Notes: generated by a model from the sequence alone, not told the origin. DNA of 64,000 nt from Aspidapion aeneum (GCA_963576565.1 OY755045.1:36724667-36788666); one strand, 5' to 3'. Positions 36,201 to 45,499 are shown, numbered from the stretch's first letter. Made by a program: numbers and translations.

Positions 36201-39200
36201 TTTGGGCTCTAACATATCTTAAATTCACTAGACAATTGAGGAGCAGAAGTAACAAAGGGGCTAGGTGCCAAAACTGCTAAATGGAGATATTTAAAAAATT
36301 GATGACGAAAATGACCGATCACTTGCCGGAAGTGCCATCTATTTGCCCAATTGCTTAGGAAATTAGTAGTCCTGCGACTTTGCATTTTTAATACGATATA
36401 GTCGATGGCCCATAGAACCTTTCTATGTAAAAATCTCGTTTTTAAGAAAAGTGGCACTTAGCCGCTTTGTTACTTCTGCTCCTCAATTAGTAAACATGTC
36501 ATGCGTTGAATTAAAAAGAATGTTTGAAATACCTTGTAAGTTTTATCGCTTATCCCTTTATGCAAACATCACTTTAGAATAGTATGTGACGCAAACCATA
36601 TGTCAAAAATTGATAAAATTTCTAAAAGGACTCTTTTTGCAATAAAACAAAACTAATATCGGTTTATTACATTGACTTCTATGGGCGTTATAGAACTCAA
36701 TGGTTTATTATTATTATAGAAAAAAAACTACAAAAGGTCACATTTTTCCATATATCAGTGGCGCGCATTTAAATAAGTGTAGCTCGAAAACGAAACCTAT
36801 GACCCTCCCAATTTTTTTTGGAAAAATATCAGGAAGGTTTGGCCTTCAACATATCTCAAATTCAACTCATCTGACGCATCCCGGTAAAAAATGTATTTAG
36901 TGCCTCCTCCTTTGTCATTTATAATATACCATCCTACCTTGTCATACCTTTTAAGATATATCTCTAAGATAAATATAGTTGTCCCAATTTTAAAAATGGC
37001 GAATTTTATACATTACGACATTTTATTATAAAAAATAAATAACAAATTAACCTGTTTCGACAAGATTTATTACTTTTTATCTCCAAGGCATATCTTTTCA
37101 CATCTTTAGTAATCTATAAAAAAAGCATGACAACACAACCACACACAAAATAGCTATTTTCCTATAACAAGTGCAGAAAATCGTTTTTTTCACACGGAAA
37201 TGCCGTTGACAGAACGACATGTAGCGAGTTCTGTTAAGCATTTAAGTGCGGAAAAATAGGTTTCTGCAAGTGTTAGGAACAATTGTTTTTCTACAAGCAA
37301 TAGAAAAATATAAAGAAATAGGAACCACACCACATCCACACTATAGTTGAGGATGTATATAAGTGGCACCGCGTCATAGCTATGGTAAACCAAATTTTGT
37401 GGCAAAATCTAAGTAAAGAAGCCTTAAAAAATTGTTGTTTTACTTTGTACCTGCAGTGTGCCGCTTTATATGTCTATAATAAAACACCGAGACCTTTTAG
37501 AGGAGAGATAAAATAGGTAATTACCTAATAAATAAAGATCCGAAACATAAAAGAGAATCCAAAGTATATTAAAATGTGCGCAAATATTGATTTAGTTGCA
37601 AAAACGGTCATTTGTTTTGTAAAAAGTCAGTCCCAATTTGTTTGACATTAAAACAGTCAAAACAACAACGAATAGACAACGTCAAAACCCAGCTAAATCA
37701 GTATGTTCGTAACAACCAGACAAGCGTATATATGTTCCTTTCTAATAAAATCGTTTAGAAGAAGACCTAAATAAAAAGCAAGTAAAATAGTAAGCTAATG
37801 ACTAATTAATGCAGTGCCTCGTTTTGGAAATCAATACCAATAAAAAACTTACAGGAAGTGCGGGCCACTGTATGTACCCCTCTACCCCTTCCCGCCCATC
37901 ACGGTTTTGATGACACGGCGCCACTTTAATACAACATCAAGTATAGTATATATATTAAATCGAGATGATGAGACTCGATTTTGTGGTGGAATTTGGGTGT
38001 CCTCGTCGGTACAACCAAAGCACTAAAAATTATAATGAAATTAATGGTTTAGATTTATCTATAGAAAAAACCAAAGCTATGTTATTCTCTAAACGCAAAA
38101 GACCAATAACAATAAATTGAAGTTTTGATAATACGAATATTGAGTTTGTGGATAACTACAGATACTTGGGGATATTATTCGATAGCCAAATGAAATGGAA
38201 CCAAAATATAGAAAATACAAAAATCAAAACACGCAGAGGAATTCAAGTTATAAAAACTCCACTAGAACTTGGTAGGGGGCAGATCCTAAGGTACTTATGA
38301 ATATTTATAATGGACTGATTTTATCACACATTGACTATGTAATACTAGCTTATTATAAGTTGTCTAAAAAGAATTGGTACGAATTAGATAAAATACAGTA
38401 TGAAGCTTTAAGAGTCATTTATAGGTTCACAAAAACCACACCGACAAATGTTTTATTAGCAGAAGGAGCAGAATGGCCACTGGAAACAAGAAGAATATGG
38501 ATAGCAACTAAATTTAGTCTTAAACATATATGAAGAAGAAATGACTTAATAGGAAATAAAATTCTGAAATTTTATGAAACACATAACACGACAAATAGCA
38601 CATATTGGAAAAATTCAATAGCTCCTCGAATGCTTGAGGGTTTGGATTTAGCGCTTCAAGAGACTGATAATATAGAAAAACTGGATAATTTTCCAATATT
38701 TAAGTTTCCATACGACACTCAAATTATTACGAGAGAGTTTAAAGATTCCAACATTATAAAAGACTCCAACTTGGCTCCAAAGAAATTTAAAGAAGTGGTC
38801 AATCAATTCAGTAATTTTACGGACATTTACACGGATGCTTCTAGAGATCCTATATTAGGAGAATGTGGAATAGGAGTATATTGTGACAAAATAAATATTA
38901 ATATAGCTAGGAATATTCAACCAAGTGTAAATATCTGCACTACTCAAACAATTGTGATTTTGAAAACATTAGAAAGAATAAGAGATAGAAGAGAAGATAA
39001 ATTTCTAATTACAGTGGACTCTAAAAGTGCGCTAATGAAAATATGTAGAAACGGTATACATTGGAAAAATGATCATATAATATTAAAAGTTAGAAATCAA
39101 TTGGATTACTTGGAACAACAGGGTAAAGAAGTGCAGTTTTTGTGGGCTCCAAGTGTGGCATACCAGGGAATGAAAGAGCGGATAAAAAAGCAGAAGAGGG

Positions 39201-42200
39201 AAGAAAAGATATTAATAATCCTATGATAATAAAGACATTTTACTTAGAACTATTTCCAATACTCAAGAATACAGTATATCAGTATTGGAAGAAGAATTAT
39301 GATATCATAAGTCAGGATAAAGGCAGATATTATAAAGTGATAAATGGTGAGCTAAAACAAACTCCATGGCTTCAACACATCAAATACAAAGAGAGAAGTC
39401 AAATTACACTTATTAGTAGAATGAGATCAGGGCATTGTTTGACACCAAAATACCTGTGTAAAATTGGAAAAAAAATTGAACTAACTGACTGAGAATGTGG
39501 TATGGTAGGAACGCTAAACCATATCTTACTAGAGTGTCATAGGACAGATAGTTCCAATTTGTATATGCATTTAGCAAAGTTAATTCCTACGCCAATTCAT
39601 ATAGATCAAATTTTAATGAACCCAACAATAAAACCTATTAAAATGATATTGAAGCATATGAAAAAATGTAATTTAAAAATCTAATTAAAATATAAAACAG
39701 ACATAACTATAATAAAAATTTTAAAAAAAACTAAAAGTGGAACTAAATAAAAACTATTAATAATTAAGTGGGTGGGGGGTATAGGACTATCCTAGACGTG
39801 CTTGATAAGAGCACTCATCGTCTTGTTACATCATGCAGTGCAGTTTAATTTAAATACAAGGGTTTTCAAACACTGGTCAGTCCTATCCTACCCTTACCCC
39901 TGTACCTACCAGCTGTTTACAACAGTTAATCCGAAAATCGGACAAAAATACTGTAATAAAAATAGCGATTTAAATTATTTTTTCTCCTTACAAATCTTTT
40001 TGTAATCGATACATAGGTATGTTTTTTCACAAAAACATTGTGCCAAAAGAACCAAAATCTAGCCCTATCTTTTGCAATAAGGTTTTTCAAAATCATTTAT
40101 TTATTATTTTATTTTTTAGTTATTATTTTTTTACTGTTTTGATTAAAAAAAAACATGTTTCTTACTTTATTTACTAAAAAAACACAAAAAGACACCTTCA
40201 CTTTCATTAAAACACTCTGCTCATTTGTAGGTATTGCCAGTTGCTATGGCTATGCCAGACGGGTAACATTATGTGACCAGCATCTTATCTTTAAGCAACT
40301 CTTAAGGAACAGTAAAGTCACGTAAAAAGGTGACTAAGGAAGGAATAAGTCTGCCTTTAATTTCGGTACAATGAAAATTTTACGAAATAAGGTATTCTGT
40401 AGGCTAAGAAATTTAAAAAAAAGAGTGGGTGCGATGGGCCCTTAGTGGTATATCTTTGGGCCAATATGTGTAAATCATTTTTTGTTGTAGTCTGCAGAGT
40501 TTTTTTATGTACTGGGTGAAAAGAAAATATGCCGCTTTAGTTAAACTTAGTAGGTATGTGGGCACAGTAGACACCACTTTAGAATCCATCCATACATCCA
40601 AACAAAAATACGTTTTTAAAATTTTTATTTAAAATCCTGCAGTTACACCATAGCAACAAAAATTTTTTATTGGCAATATGAGAATTAAAGAGAGGTTTTC
40701 TTTACAGGTTTTTTTAAATTTGACATGTCGGTGCAGAAAAATTTTTGTCTTTAAATTTATACCCAAAGATATAAATGCGTCAGTTTTATACGGCTTTAGC
40801 GCCAGGACACACACGCGTTTATCTGGAGCGCGGTGACGCCGCGGTGCCGCAGCGTTACCGCAATTGCGTTATGTAGTGCTGGTACACACACGCGTTTTTC
40901 AGCAGCGCGATGTCGCAGCGATACCGCGCTGCTGAAAACGCATGTGTCTACCGGCACCACGGGCCATAATTGCGGTAACGCTGCGGCACGGCGGCGTCAC
41001 TGCGCCGAGAAAAACGCGTTTGTGTACCGGCGCTTAAACCACTGTGCGTCGCGTCTATCGAGTTTCATTTTTTCACACAATTTAGCAAACTTACATAAAT
41101 TTTAAGTATAGTATCGAACCGCACACTTAACTGATCGAGACCTTAATTTGGCTGCCAACCTAACAATCTTCAAGCATTCCACTAAATTAAAAAAAAAAAC
41201 ACCCAACTGCTAAATCTATTTGTACTTACTAGTCTCAGTTGGGTACAAAATTGATAGGTATATACCTATAATGTACGACATGATTCAACTTTTAGTTTTG
41301 ATGCCAAAAGCGCACTTAAGAAATTATACAGTTTTGTATTTTCATGAATTAAGTAACTAGTGTTCAAGTAGATTTAGCAGTTGAGTTTTTTTTTATTTCC
41401 AACTTTTAGGTTTAATTCTTACTCAGCCTTATAAAAAACACTATTCATTTACCATTCATTTAGCGTTACCCAAAAAGTACGTGTAAATTACTACTACAGA
41501 CGCGAACAGTGTTACCTTTTATTGAGTGATGGTGCGGGAGGAGAGAGGGAGAGAGGAACTAGTAAAATGGTGTTAAAAAAAATCTTAAAGCGTGTGCAGA
41601 AAGAATTTTTGAAATCGCTCTATATTTGTGATAGTTATATGGAGGGTGGGGAGGAGAGAAGAAGAGGGAGGGGGAAAGTGGTAAAATAGTGTTGGAAAAA
41701 AAGTCTTAAAGCGTGTGCAGAATTTTTTTTTCAAATCGCGCTGATAAAATTATGCGAATAGGGTTTTTAAGGAGGTTGGGAGGAATAACAGGATGGGAGA
41801 TGAGTGGAAGCAGGGAGGACTTCGAAGTAATTACAGCAAATTAGAGGACATTTGCAATGGGCATTTCATTAAAATCGTCTGAAATTTAGGTAATTTGTAT
41901 GTCTTAGAGCCGACGTCATGTGACAAAATGACTTCTGACGACCGCCATATTGACTCCTGTTTAAAAAAATATAGCCTATAGCACCTTCGGGATCAGTAGC
42001 AATTCAACGACACCTTTTTCTTTAAAATTCGATCAGCCGTTTAGCCTCTACCGCGACACAAACATACATATTTACATACAAATCCCAAGCGAAAAATATT
42101 ACCCTTACCAAAGCAACCTACAATTTTAGAGGCAACTGGCAATCCGTGGACGTCCCCCATCCCAGCGTAATGTCAGTGGCGGAACATTATGATATTTTTC

Positions 42201-42783
42201 CTTCTGGTCTTACATCGTTAACATCCAGAAAAAGTAGTTCTTCAACGGACTCGAGCTCCTGTTTATCGATTCACAGTCGTTCGACAACCAGTGGTTCTGA
42301 GAGAGGGTCAACAAGCGAAGGCAGTGGTCCGGTAAGTAGAAATATAGGGAATTTCTTTAGACAATGGAATCTATAGTCTCTGGATTGTCTTTACAACCGT
42401 GTCAAAATTTGGAGAATCTATCGACTCGTTTTTGAGTTATTTGCCTTTAAATATGATACTAGTTGTGATTTTTAAATAGATAAAAAGTGCTTATGGTGGT
42501 TTCTTATTTGATATGATTAAAATTCAATTATCGCCAATAACTAGTCTAACGTGACTAGATTGTAATTAAAGAAACACACAATGTTCGGTTTTTAAAAAAT
42601 CCTGGAGGTATATTTATTTTGTAGGATGCTATCCGCCTCCACACCAATTTATACTCAATGTGGAGCGGCAGCGAACATCTGCCTTTCATTAGACTGCCCG
42701 AAAGTCAAGAGCCTCAAGATGACAGTGATACTGACGACCCGCCAACTGAGAAAAGCACTTCGAACTTTCCTAAGCCAACTTAA
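15134..42783 (+). CDS. Unrecognised 558-residue protein gene, ten coding exons
   Basis: Ten exons join with consistent phases: 15134-15141, 22783-22951, 25026-25227, 25346-25562, 25672-25838, 25936-26088, 33072-33245, 35566-35791, 42130-42331 and 42625-42783. They total 1677 bases including the stop. Every junction has AG/GT borders; the donor at 25839 (gtcatt) is weak. The protein starts MEREPHQAGF. Residues 40-160 look helical. A C169-x2-C172-x7-H180-x3-C184 cluster follows. From about residue 199 it is Ser/Pro-rich and probably disordered, with RRWSMPW near 312, a serine-rich stretch at 460-506 and an acidic tail. There is no signal peptide or membrane segment, so it is probably cytosolic or nuclear. 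I do not recognise the family and infer no function. Introns are full of transposons, and the last two exons are duplicated at 269-922. Confidence 0.75.
15261..16281. mobile_element. TTAA-flanked foldback element with nested copies
   Basis: TTAA precedes aggccccttgac at 15261, and ggcct is followed by TTAA at 16282-16285, as in piggyBac-type insertions. Inside, the terminal word ggccacttgacatggtgcat recurs at about 15396 and 15695, and in inverse near 15670-15690, where ...cagcct, TTAA, ggccac... abut. A second palindrome (atgcatggccatgcatgg; attccccagaatctagg) folds 15354-15400 onto 15565-15601. Overlapping open frames on both strands reflect this symmetry. It lies in intron 1, 120 bp after the donor. 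Confidence 0.75.
16862..17165 (-). repeat. Inverted copy of the dispersed repeat at 8535-8890
   Basis: Shared words in inverse orientation include tttttggttataacacaaat and the block around cagacagaca...cacgacgatattgctagg...aaatacacccaaataa. Similarity is moderate, and no protein is encoded. Confidence 0.65.
17310..17640 (+). pseudogene. LINE reverse-transcriptase C-terminal relic
   Basis: With stops and frame changes, the plus strand reads YEERLAKLALTSLTKRR, then RGELIETFKILKGHYN, then TNLQGNSLKLNTWSWRRLF, then a VVNDWNRLSENI-type block. This order is typical of the C-terminal end of CR1/RTE-like or Penelope-like retroelement proteins. It is too broken for a firm clade assignment. Confidence 0.6.
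18073..18819 (+). pseudogene. LINE RNase H and zinc-finger C-terminus
   Basis: An open frame of 248 codons encodes a type I RNase H domain: YTDGSK (Asp), FQAELVAIE (Glu), FSDSQAAL (Asp) and WIPGHSGHEGNEAADLAA (His, Asp). All catalytic positions are present. A C-terminal CRLCMEDDETVRHVLCEYP zinc-binding block follows. This layout fits I/LOA/R1-like LINE ORF2 proteins. The frame continues after the TAG at 18817-18819 for about 25 more codons to a TGA, so that TAG is probably a premature stop. The ATG is created at the truncation junction, so expression as a protein is unlikely. Confidence 0.85.
18073..18989 (+). mobile_element. 5'-truncated LINE insertion carrying RNase H
   Basis: The insertion is bounded by a perfect 14-bp target duplication, taactgcaaataat (18059-18072 and 18990-19003). 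It begins exactly at the codon before YTDGS of the RNase H domain and ends in a short atcatcatcatc tail. Reverse transcription evidently aborted here, giving a 917-bp dead-on-arrival copy. Confidence 0.9.
19840..21075 (+). repeat. Tandem repeats inside the 2.7-kb element
   Basis: Diverged units of about 125-145 bp share the words cttccag, agctgagctttggaagact, gataggaactatg and cccctataaatgtaaagtt. On top of this, a 499-bp block (about 20076-20576) is repeated almost exactly at 20577-21075, including the unique stretch ttcatgtaaaaaaagccaag. The two-level structure implies an older minisatellite and a recent segmental tandem duplication. Confidence 0.85.
21185..21243. repeat. (AT)n microsatellite
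   Basis: Uninterrupted alternating AT of about 58 bp within the 2.7-kb element. Length is likely polymorphic and prone to assembly error. Confidence 0.95.
22783..22951 (+). CDS. Exon 2 of the unrecognised gene
   Basis: A long polypyrimidine tract and ttacttag precede 22783; the donor is gttagt at 22952. It encodes an E/S/T/Q-rich linker (NSEQSDSSNSETKETRQDE), then ALKVAAADCLNSWIYYLQ, which begins the helical-looking domain. It enters with one base and leaves in phase 0. Confidence 0.8.
23066..23864. mobile_element. Foldback element with long arms, TA target, 799 bp
   Basis: The left arm from cagggtgggccaaattt is the reverse complement of the right arm ending aatttggcccaccctg. Arms of about 370 bp meet near 23465 around gacatatcgttaaacag. 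TA flanks both ends. Open frames on both strands come from the symmetry. It is related by its ends and by aacccaactgt...ttatctgtcactttta to the shorter element at 49227-49552. Confidence 0.85.
23879..23985. repeat. Diverged third copy of the 1918-2030 repeat
   Basis: ccaagatctaatggacacct and tggtcaatgtgacacctttg match the repeat found in both copies of the duplicated 3' region. It directly abuts the foldback element. Confidence 0.5.
24084..24788. mobile_element. MITE with TA target, 705 bp
   Basis: The ends cagtagactcgcgctagtgt and acaccagcgcgagtctactg are inverted repeats flanked by TA. No coding capacity. The type fits a Tc1/mariner-related MITE. Confidence 0.8.
25026..25227 (+). CDS. Exon 3 of the unrecognised gene
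   Basis: The acceptor is tttttatag and the donor gtaatg. It encodes residues 60-126, an uncharged helix-rich stretch (MCAAGLRLSQSLTNLSQ, WEELTRSTAFASNSVKIHI). It enters in phase 0 and leaves in phase 1. Translation has no stop, and codon choice is less AT-biased than the flanks. Confidence 0.85.
25346..25562 (+). CDS. Exon 4 of the unrecognised gene (Cys/His cluster)
   Basis: The acceptor is gttctatag and the donor gtaatg. It encodes residues 127-198: a Gln/Leu-rich helix (NLLTFINLQYQFAIASCENF) followed by MCPSC and HNSEC. Cys169, Cys172, His180 and Cys184 form a possible metal site with unusual spacing. Cys160 and Cys192 lie nearby. Confidence 0.87.
25672..25838 (+). CDS. Exon 5 of the unrecognised gene
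   Basis: The acceptor is tcattatttag. The exon encodes a Pro/Ser/Arg-rich stretch (SSPRLEEAPRQSSPL, NRGPSPIHSF). The donor at 25839 is gtcatt, a poor match to consensus, but phase 1 fits exon 6 exactly. Reading through instead gives a stop five codons later, so a truncated isoform by intron retention is possible. Confidence 0.75.
25936..26088 (+). CDS. Exon 6 of the unrecognised gene
   Basis: The acceptor is ttctttggcag and the donor gtaaaa. The intron before it is only 97 bp. It encodes residues about 255-305, with GRTLRSPLHFPLFPLNCQRR and RRWSEAAA. It enters and leaves in phase 1. Confidence 0.8.
26396..26745 (+). repeat. Three diverged direct repeats
   Basis: The block ggtaccc..., aaaacatatattgctct, gctagcttt, gcagagcaccaaactttaaa occurs near 26396-26470, 26545-26620 (most diverged) and 26665-26745. 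No ends or coding capacity are clear. Confidence 0.6.
26760..26885 (+). pseudogene. LINE reverse-transcriptase fragment
   Basis: The plus strand reads FLSPVTEQEVCEVV, then FKLKTSSGFDKLSPKLLKS, matching the start of the RT domain in jockey/CR1-type LINEs (SSG-D-IS-K-LK). It stops at about 26885, where the minus-strand LINE begins. Confidence 0.65.
28337..30377. mobile_element. TIR element inserted in the RTE LINE, 2041 bp
   Basis: The left end is tgtaacggttttttgttac and the inverted right end tgtaacgattttttctta. The flanks are atat on both sides (28333-28336 and 30378-30381), or TA if one extra base is given to each end. Excising it restores an uninterrupted TRSEY-LAAS reading frame in the LINE. 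Inside are a 185-bp MITE (28713-28897), a 39-bp tandem duplication (29589-29665) and GC-richer DNA near 30000-30240. No transposase is seen. Confidence 0.85.
28713..28897. mobile_element. MITE with 'cagtcgaacctctctaactc' ends, 185 bp
   Basis: The inverted ends cagtcgaacctctctaactc and gttatagaggttcgactg are flanked by TA. It is the same family as 14535-14726 and is nested in the 2041-bp element. Confidence 0.8.
31216..32676 (+). pseudogene. Truncated LINE: endonuclease tail and start of RT
   Basis: The plus strand reads FLVGDINLDLL and SCLDHIF...HSKITDHYPTI (end of an AP-endonuclease domain, with GD-N and DH motifs), then a linker (MIWKTINEYTNRTKITDEP; FNEHYTTLGPKMAK), then RT blocks ESFKLAIVKPIYKSG, NYRPISLTTVLSKIFEK and VFLDLSKAFDTVDH. 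Stops and frameshifts occur near 31730, 32248 and 32520. It ends at FDTVDH where a repeat (32676-32965) begins. The motifs fit the CR1/jockey group. Confidence 0.82.
32676..32965 (+). repeat. Third copy of the repeat upstream of the duplicated exons
   Basis: gcaaagtaattacagcaaat, then gcctgaaatttatgtgattt and gtttagcctctagcgcgaca match 41811-42080 and 1-215. In the other copies it lies about 50 bp before exon 9; here it lies 110 bp before exon 7. Confidence 0.75.
33072..33245 (+). CDS. Exon 7 of the unrecognised gene
   Basis: The acceptor is ttatttttccag and the donor gtaaga. It encodes residues about 306-363 (MRRWSMPWDTAWGAGSVG, then a Ser-rich stretch ending ERSRSTTP). It enters and leaves in phase 1. 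The donor lies 23 bp before a TTAA-type transposon. Confidence 0.82.
33269..34249. mobile_element. piggyBac-type non-autonomous element, 981 bp
   Basis: The ends cacgttgactgcgg and ccgcagtcaacgtg are perfect inverted repeats flanked by TTAA (33265-33268 and 34250-34253). The interior carries many copies of the half-palindrome cacatgcc/ggcatgtg near both ends, possibly transposase-binding repeats. No transposase frame is present. Confidence 0.88.
35566..35791 (+). CDS. Exon 8 of the unrecognised gene
   Basis: The acceptor is tttttgtag and the donor gtaaaa. It encodes residues about 364-438 (TIPTVPPPQQTTSGLPSG, IQLLSCRPARSSIPTTQY, VWAETHEERMHRRMYPGP). It enters completing a split Glu codon and leaves two bases into Arg, matching exon 9. 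Confidence 0.82.
35936..36904. mobile_element. Inverted-repeat element with nested MITE
   Basis: The left arm ggcactaaacataaacattg...accgggatgcgtcagatg is inverted in the right arm (catctgacgcatcccggt...ttagtgcc). Arms match for more than 100 bp (cctatgacc/ggtcatagg). A second element sits inside at 36237-36486. Confidence 0.75.
36237..36486. mobile_element. Nested MITE, 250 bp
   Basis: Ends ttgaggagcagaagtaacaa and ttgttacttctgctcctcaa are perfect inverted repeats. The site duplication is not clear. Confidence 0.75.
36905..38030. other. Intronic stretch, nothing recognised
   Basis: AT-rich intron sequence between exons 8 and 9. No exon, repeat boundary or RNA gene was found. Confidence 0.5.
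38035..39690 (+). pseudogene. LINE ORF2 relic: RT C-terminus, RNase H, zinc finger
   Basis: In order on the plus strand: NIEFVDNYRYLGILFDSQM, LMNIYNGLILSHIDY, YELDKIQYEALRVIYR (RT thumb), then RNase H blocks IYTDASRDP and VDSKSAL, a FLWAPS...GNERADKKAEE block, and ISRMRSGHCLTPKYL with ECGMVGTLNHILLECHR. Stops lie near 38118, 38297, 38531 and 39490, and a frameshift near 39150-39170 splits the last RNase H motif. An expected Glu in RNase H reads TQTI, so the domain is dead. This is an I/R1/LOA-like LINE, different from that at 18073. Confidence 0.82.
40798..41034. mobile_element. GC-rich foldback MITE, 237 bp
   Basis: The sequence folds on itself: agcgccaggacacacacgcg at the left pairs with cgcgtttgtgtaccggcgct at the right, and an inner palindrome (cagcagcgcg...cgcgctgctg) sits at the centre. 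It is CpG-rich, in contrast to its surroundings. Open frames through it are symmetry artefacts. Confidence 0.78.
41190..41393. mobile_element. MITE with 'acccaactgctaaatcta' arms
   Basis: aaaaacacccaactgctaaa at 41195 is inverted as tttagcagttgagttttttt at 41373. The element is about 200 bp; exact ends are blurred by A/T runs. Confidence 0.6.
41526..41800 (+). repeat. Tandem repeat of about 121 bp
   Basis: Two clear units (gggaggagagagg...aaaatggtgttaaaaaaaat, cttaaagcgtgtgcagaa, aaatcgc) and a third degenerate start. They lie just before the duplicated block. Confidence 0.7.
42130..42331 (+). CDS. Exon 9 of the unrecognised gene
   Basis: The acceptor is aattttag and the donor gtaagt. It completes the Arg codon begun in exon 8 and encodes GNWQSVDVPHPSVMSVAEHY and the serine-rich region (residues about 440-506). 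Confidence 0.82.
42625..42783 (+). CDS. Exon 10 (last) of the unrecognised gene
   Basis: The acceptor is attttgtag. It encodes 52 residues with an acidic stretch, ending FPKPT before TAA at 42781-42783. The 3' UTR runs into the duplicated flank. Confidence 0.82.
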   Translation, partial: DAIRLHTNLYSMWSGSEHLPFIRLPESQEPQDDSDTDDPPTEKSTSNFPKPT

Positions 42784-43036
42784 ACATGGAAGTAAGGTAA
42801 AACTAGAAATTATAAGTCTTTGGAGGTGGGTAATTATTCATGGTTAAATGGAAAATTCTACTTTTGACACCAGTAGACTAGTCCAAATCCCTTTTGGAAG
42901 GGAAAAAATTAATGACAGCATGAAAACCTGGAACTGAAAGAAAATCTAATTTTTTTAGTACCCGTGAATTAAACATCAAAAAAGTTTTCCTGGATAAATG
43001 GGTAAAAAAGGTTTCTCTCGTGTTTTGCCCTAGGTA

Positions 43037-43724
43037 CAGCGTTGCCACCCTCGACCCTAAGGTCTTCGGTAGAAGGCTTCGAGAAAAATCGGTAGATTTC
43101 GGTAGATTTTTTAATAATCTTAGCAAGCATCGATAGTTTGGATTGATTTAGTAGGTAAATTGTATTTCTAGGATTTGTTTTTACTGACAAAATACCAAAA
43201 TTAAGAATTAAATAAAAATAGGTACATATTAGGTAGATAATATTATAATAAAAAAACAAGCCTTAAATAACTTTTTATCAATCTGTATATTTATAACAGT
43301 AATAAATAAACATAATTTAAACAAAAAATAATATTAAAATAAAATCTTAACAAAAAGAAGTAGGAAAATACAAAACCTCAGGGGATTCACAAGGTCGAAT
43401 CGCTTCTCGCATCATCCTTTTATAATAACGTGATCTTTAATGCCGCTTGCGGCTTTAGGCTGAGTATATCGCAAAATCCAAGAGCCATAAATATACTTTT
43501 AAAGATAATGGCTTGAAATAAAAATTTTATTCTACAAAGGATCTTACATAAAAATAATATTTTATTTATGGTGTTTTTTTTATCGCGATCACGAGGCGTA
43601 TCAAAAAAAAAACAAGTTTTTGTCGAAAAAACAAATCGGTAGAAAACTATGGTAATTCGGTATATTGTAAAGTAAAAGGCTAAATCGGTAGATCTACCGA
43701 AAAATCGGTAGAAGTGGCAACGCT
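43037..43724. mobile_element. Non-autonomous inverted-repeat element, copy B
   Basis: The same element as 1176-1883, with ends cagcgttgccacc and ggcaacgctg. Small internal indels distinguish the copies. Confidence 0.65.
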
Positions 43725-44639
43725 GCGTAGGTAGCTCGAATGCTTATCCTCACGGGTGTCCAAGATCCAATATCTAATGGACACCTAATAAGTGTTGACG
43801 GTTAACTTGTTCATCCTTGGGACTCCTTAGAATACTGCTTGGTCAATGTCACATCTGTGCAAAGTTAAGTAGACGGTTTAATTTCTACTCTTACGTTTGT
43901 AGTGAGAAAACAAAATCGTCTAGTCCCACAAGTAACGCCATCTACCAAAAACGGAGAAAAACTAGAACAACAGCATGCAAGTAATAAACTGCTAGGTATA
44001 TCGATCCTCTCTCCTACAGCACATCGCCGTTTAGGCCAGATTAACGATTATGGCGATTTTATCCGCCGTCAAGACGTCAGCGTCAGCCAGCGGAGTTTTA
44101 TGCCAGATACTAGCAAATATAAGAAAATATATCGCAGCCTGTCGGATAATTTAATTTGACTAAATTCGGGTTGAAATGGGTGAATTTTTTGGGGTGGATA
44201 TTGGTTTTTCACGGTGAAACTAGATTTTAAATCGAAGAAAGTTAAATACAAGAGTTATAGGTAATAAAAAGGTTCACAACTTTTGTAAGAATAATTTTTT
44301 TAGATAACCTAACATTTTTCAAAACAGTTAATAAATCCTTTAAATCAAAATATTTATTTTTATATTGTATTTTATTTTATTTTAAAAACGGGGCCCCATT
44401 TTTATCCGAAAATGTCGTAAGTTTTGGAAGCATGATTTAAGATCTAGTTTTATTGAAAAAAGTGAAAACCAATTTTCCACCTCTAAAAGTTCTCCCCATT
44501 TTACTCTAATAACTTAGATCGAGTTTAATACATTTTTCCTGTTGGATTCTATATCTTTTCTTTCATTTCCAGTGGTTTTCATGCCGTATTAATTTTGTTT
44601 AATGTTTGACTTTTTTGAAGGTATATCTACACTACACAG

Positions 44640-45195
44640 GCTGTTTCAGGAACATCGAAACAGAGGCCTATTTGGATATTTAGAGGGTGAATTTGGATAA
44701 ACGCTCGGACCCGTCGATTTTGTTTGCGAGGGGGACACTTTTTGGCTATCATGAAATTTTTGTAGCACGAACCCCCTTCGAGGGGTATACTTTACCCCTA
44801 TGTTTTGAATAGGGAAAGTGGGTCTAGTGATACCTTGTTGAAGGTCTTTTGAATGTCCTTACAACCGTGTGAAGATTTTAAAAATATATCCATTAGTTTT
44901 TGAGGTAATTGCCTTGAAACTTTCAAATTTAACATGGACTGATGAACTAAAAATTTAATTAGAATTTTATATTTTTCGAATTTAATTTTATAAATTTGCG
45001 TGCAAATATCAACAACTGATCGATGGATTTTCGAAATTTTTACACGGTTGTAAAGATATTCAAGAGAGCTTCGAAACAAGGTATCACTAGACCCACTTTC
45101 CCAATTTAAAATATAGGGGTAAAGTATAACCCTCGAAGGGGGTTTGTGCTACAAAAATATCAGGATAGCCAAAAAGTTTCTCCAAATTCGCATTT
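44640..45195. mobile_element. Foldback element with 'gggtctagtgataccttgtt' arms
   Basis: The left arm (tttggctatcatgaaatttt, cgaggggtatactttacccc, tgtccttacaaccgtgtgaa) is inverted at 45030-45190. The pieces tacaaccgtg and cgtttttgagttat recur at 522-590, 42383-42450 and 62642-62705, so a dispersed family is present. Confidence 0.7.
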
Positions 45196-45499
45196 TAAAT
45201 ACCCCGATATTCGTGAGAGACCCATACTGCTTATGCTCAAAAATTGTCAAAGAGGAATGATGGCAATATCAAGCATACTCCTGTGGTCTGAAGCAAGGGT
45301 TCTTTTGGCTCTTTGACTCGTTTACTGGCAAGCATTTACAATGCTAGATTTATTTTTACAAAATTCTTATATAAAATTGACGTTTCTACTCAATATCCCA
45401 GAGCTAATGGTACAAAGTAAATCTGTAGATTCTTTTTATAAAATATTGAGATTTGGTCACACAACCAAAATACAGTATGTCTCAAATTCCAAGTTTTTG

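Larger units (their letters stand above)
41861..44433. repeat. Segmental duplication, copy B (in-gene copy)
   Basis: Pairs with 1-2602. This copy lies in the expected place, downstream of exon 8, and supplies the last two exons of the ten-exon gene. It also contains the inverted-repeat element at 43037-43724. Confidence 0.93.
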
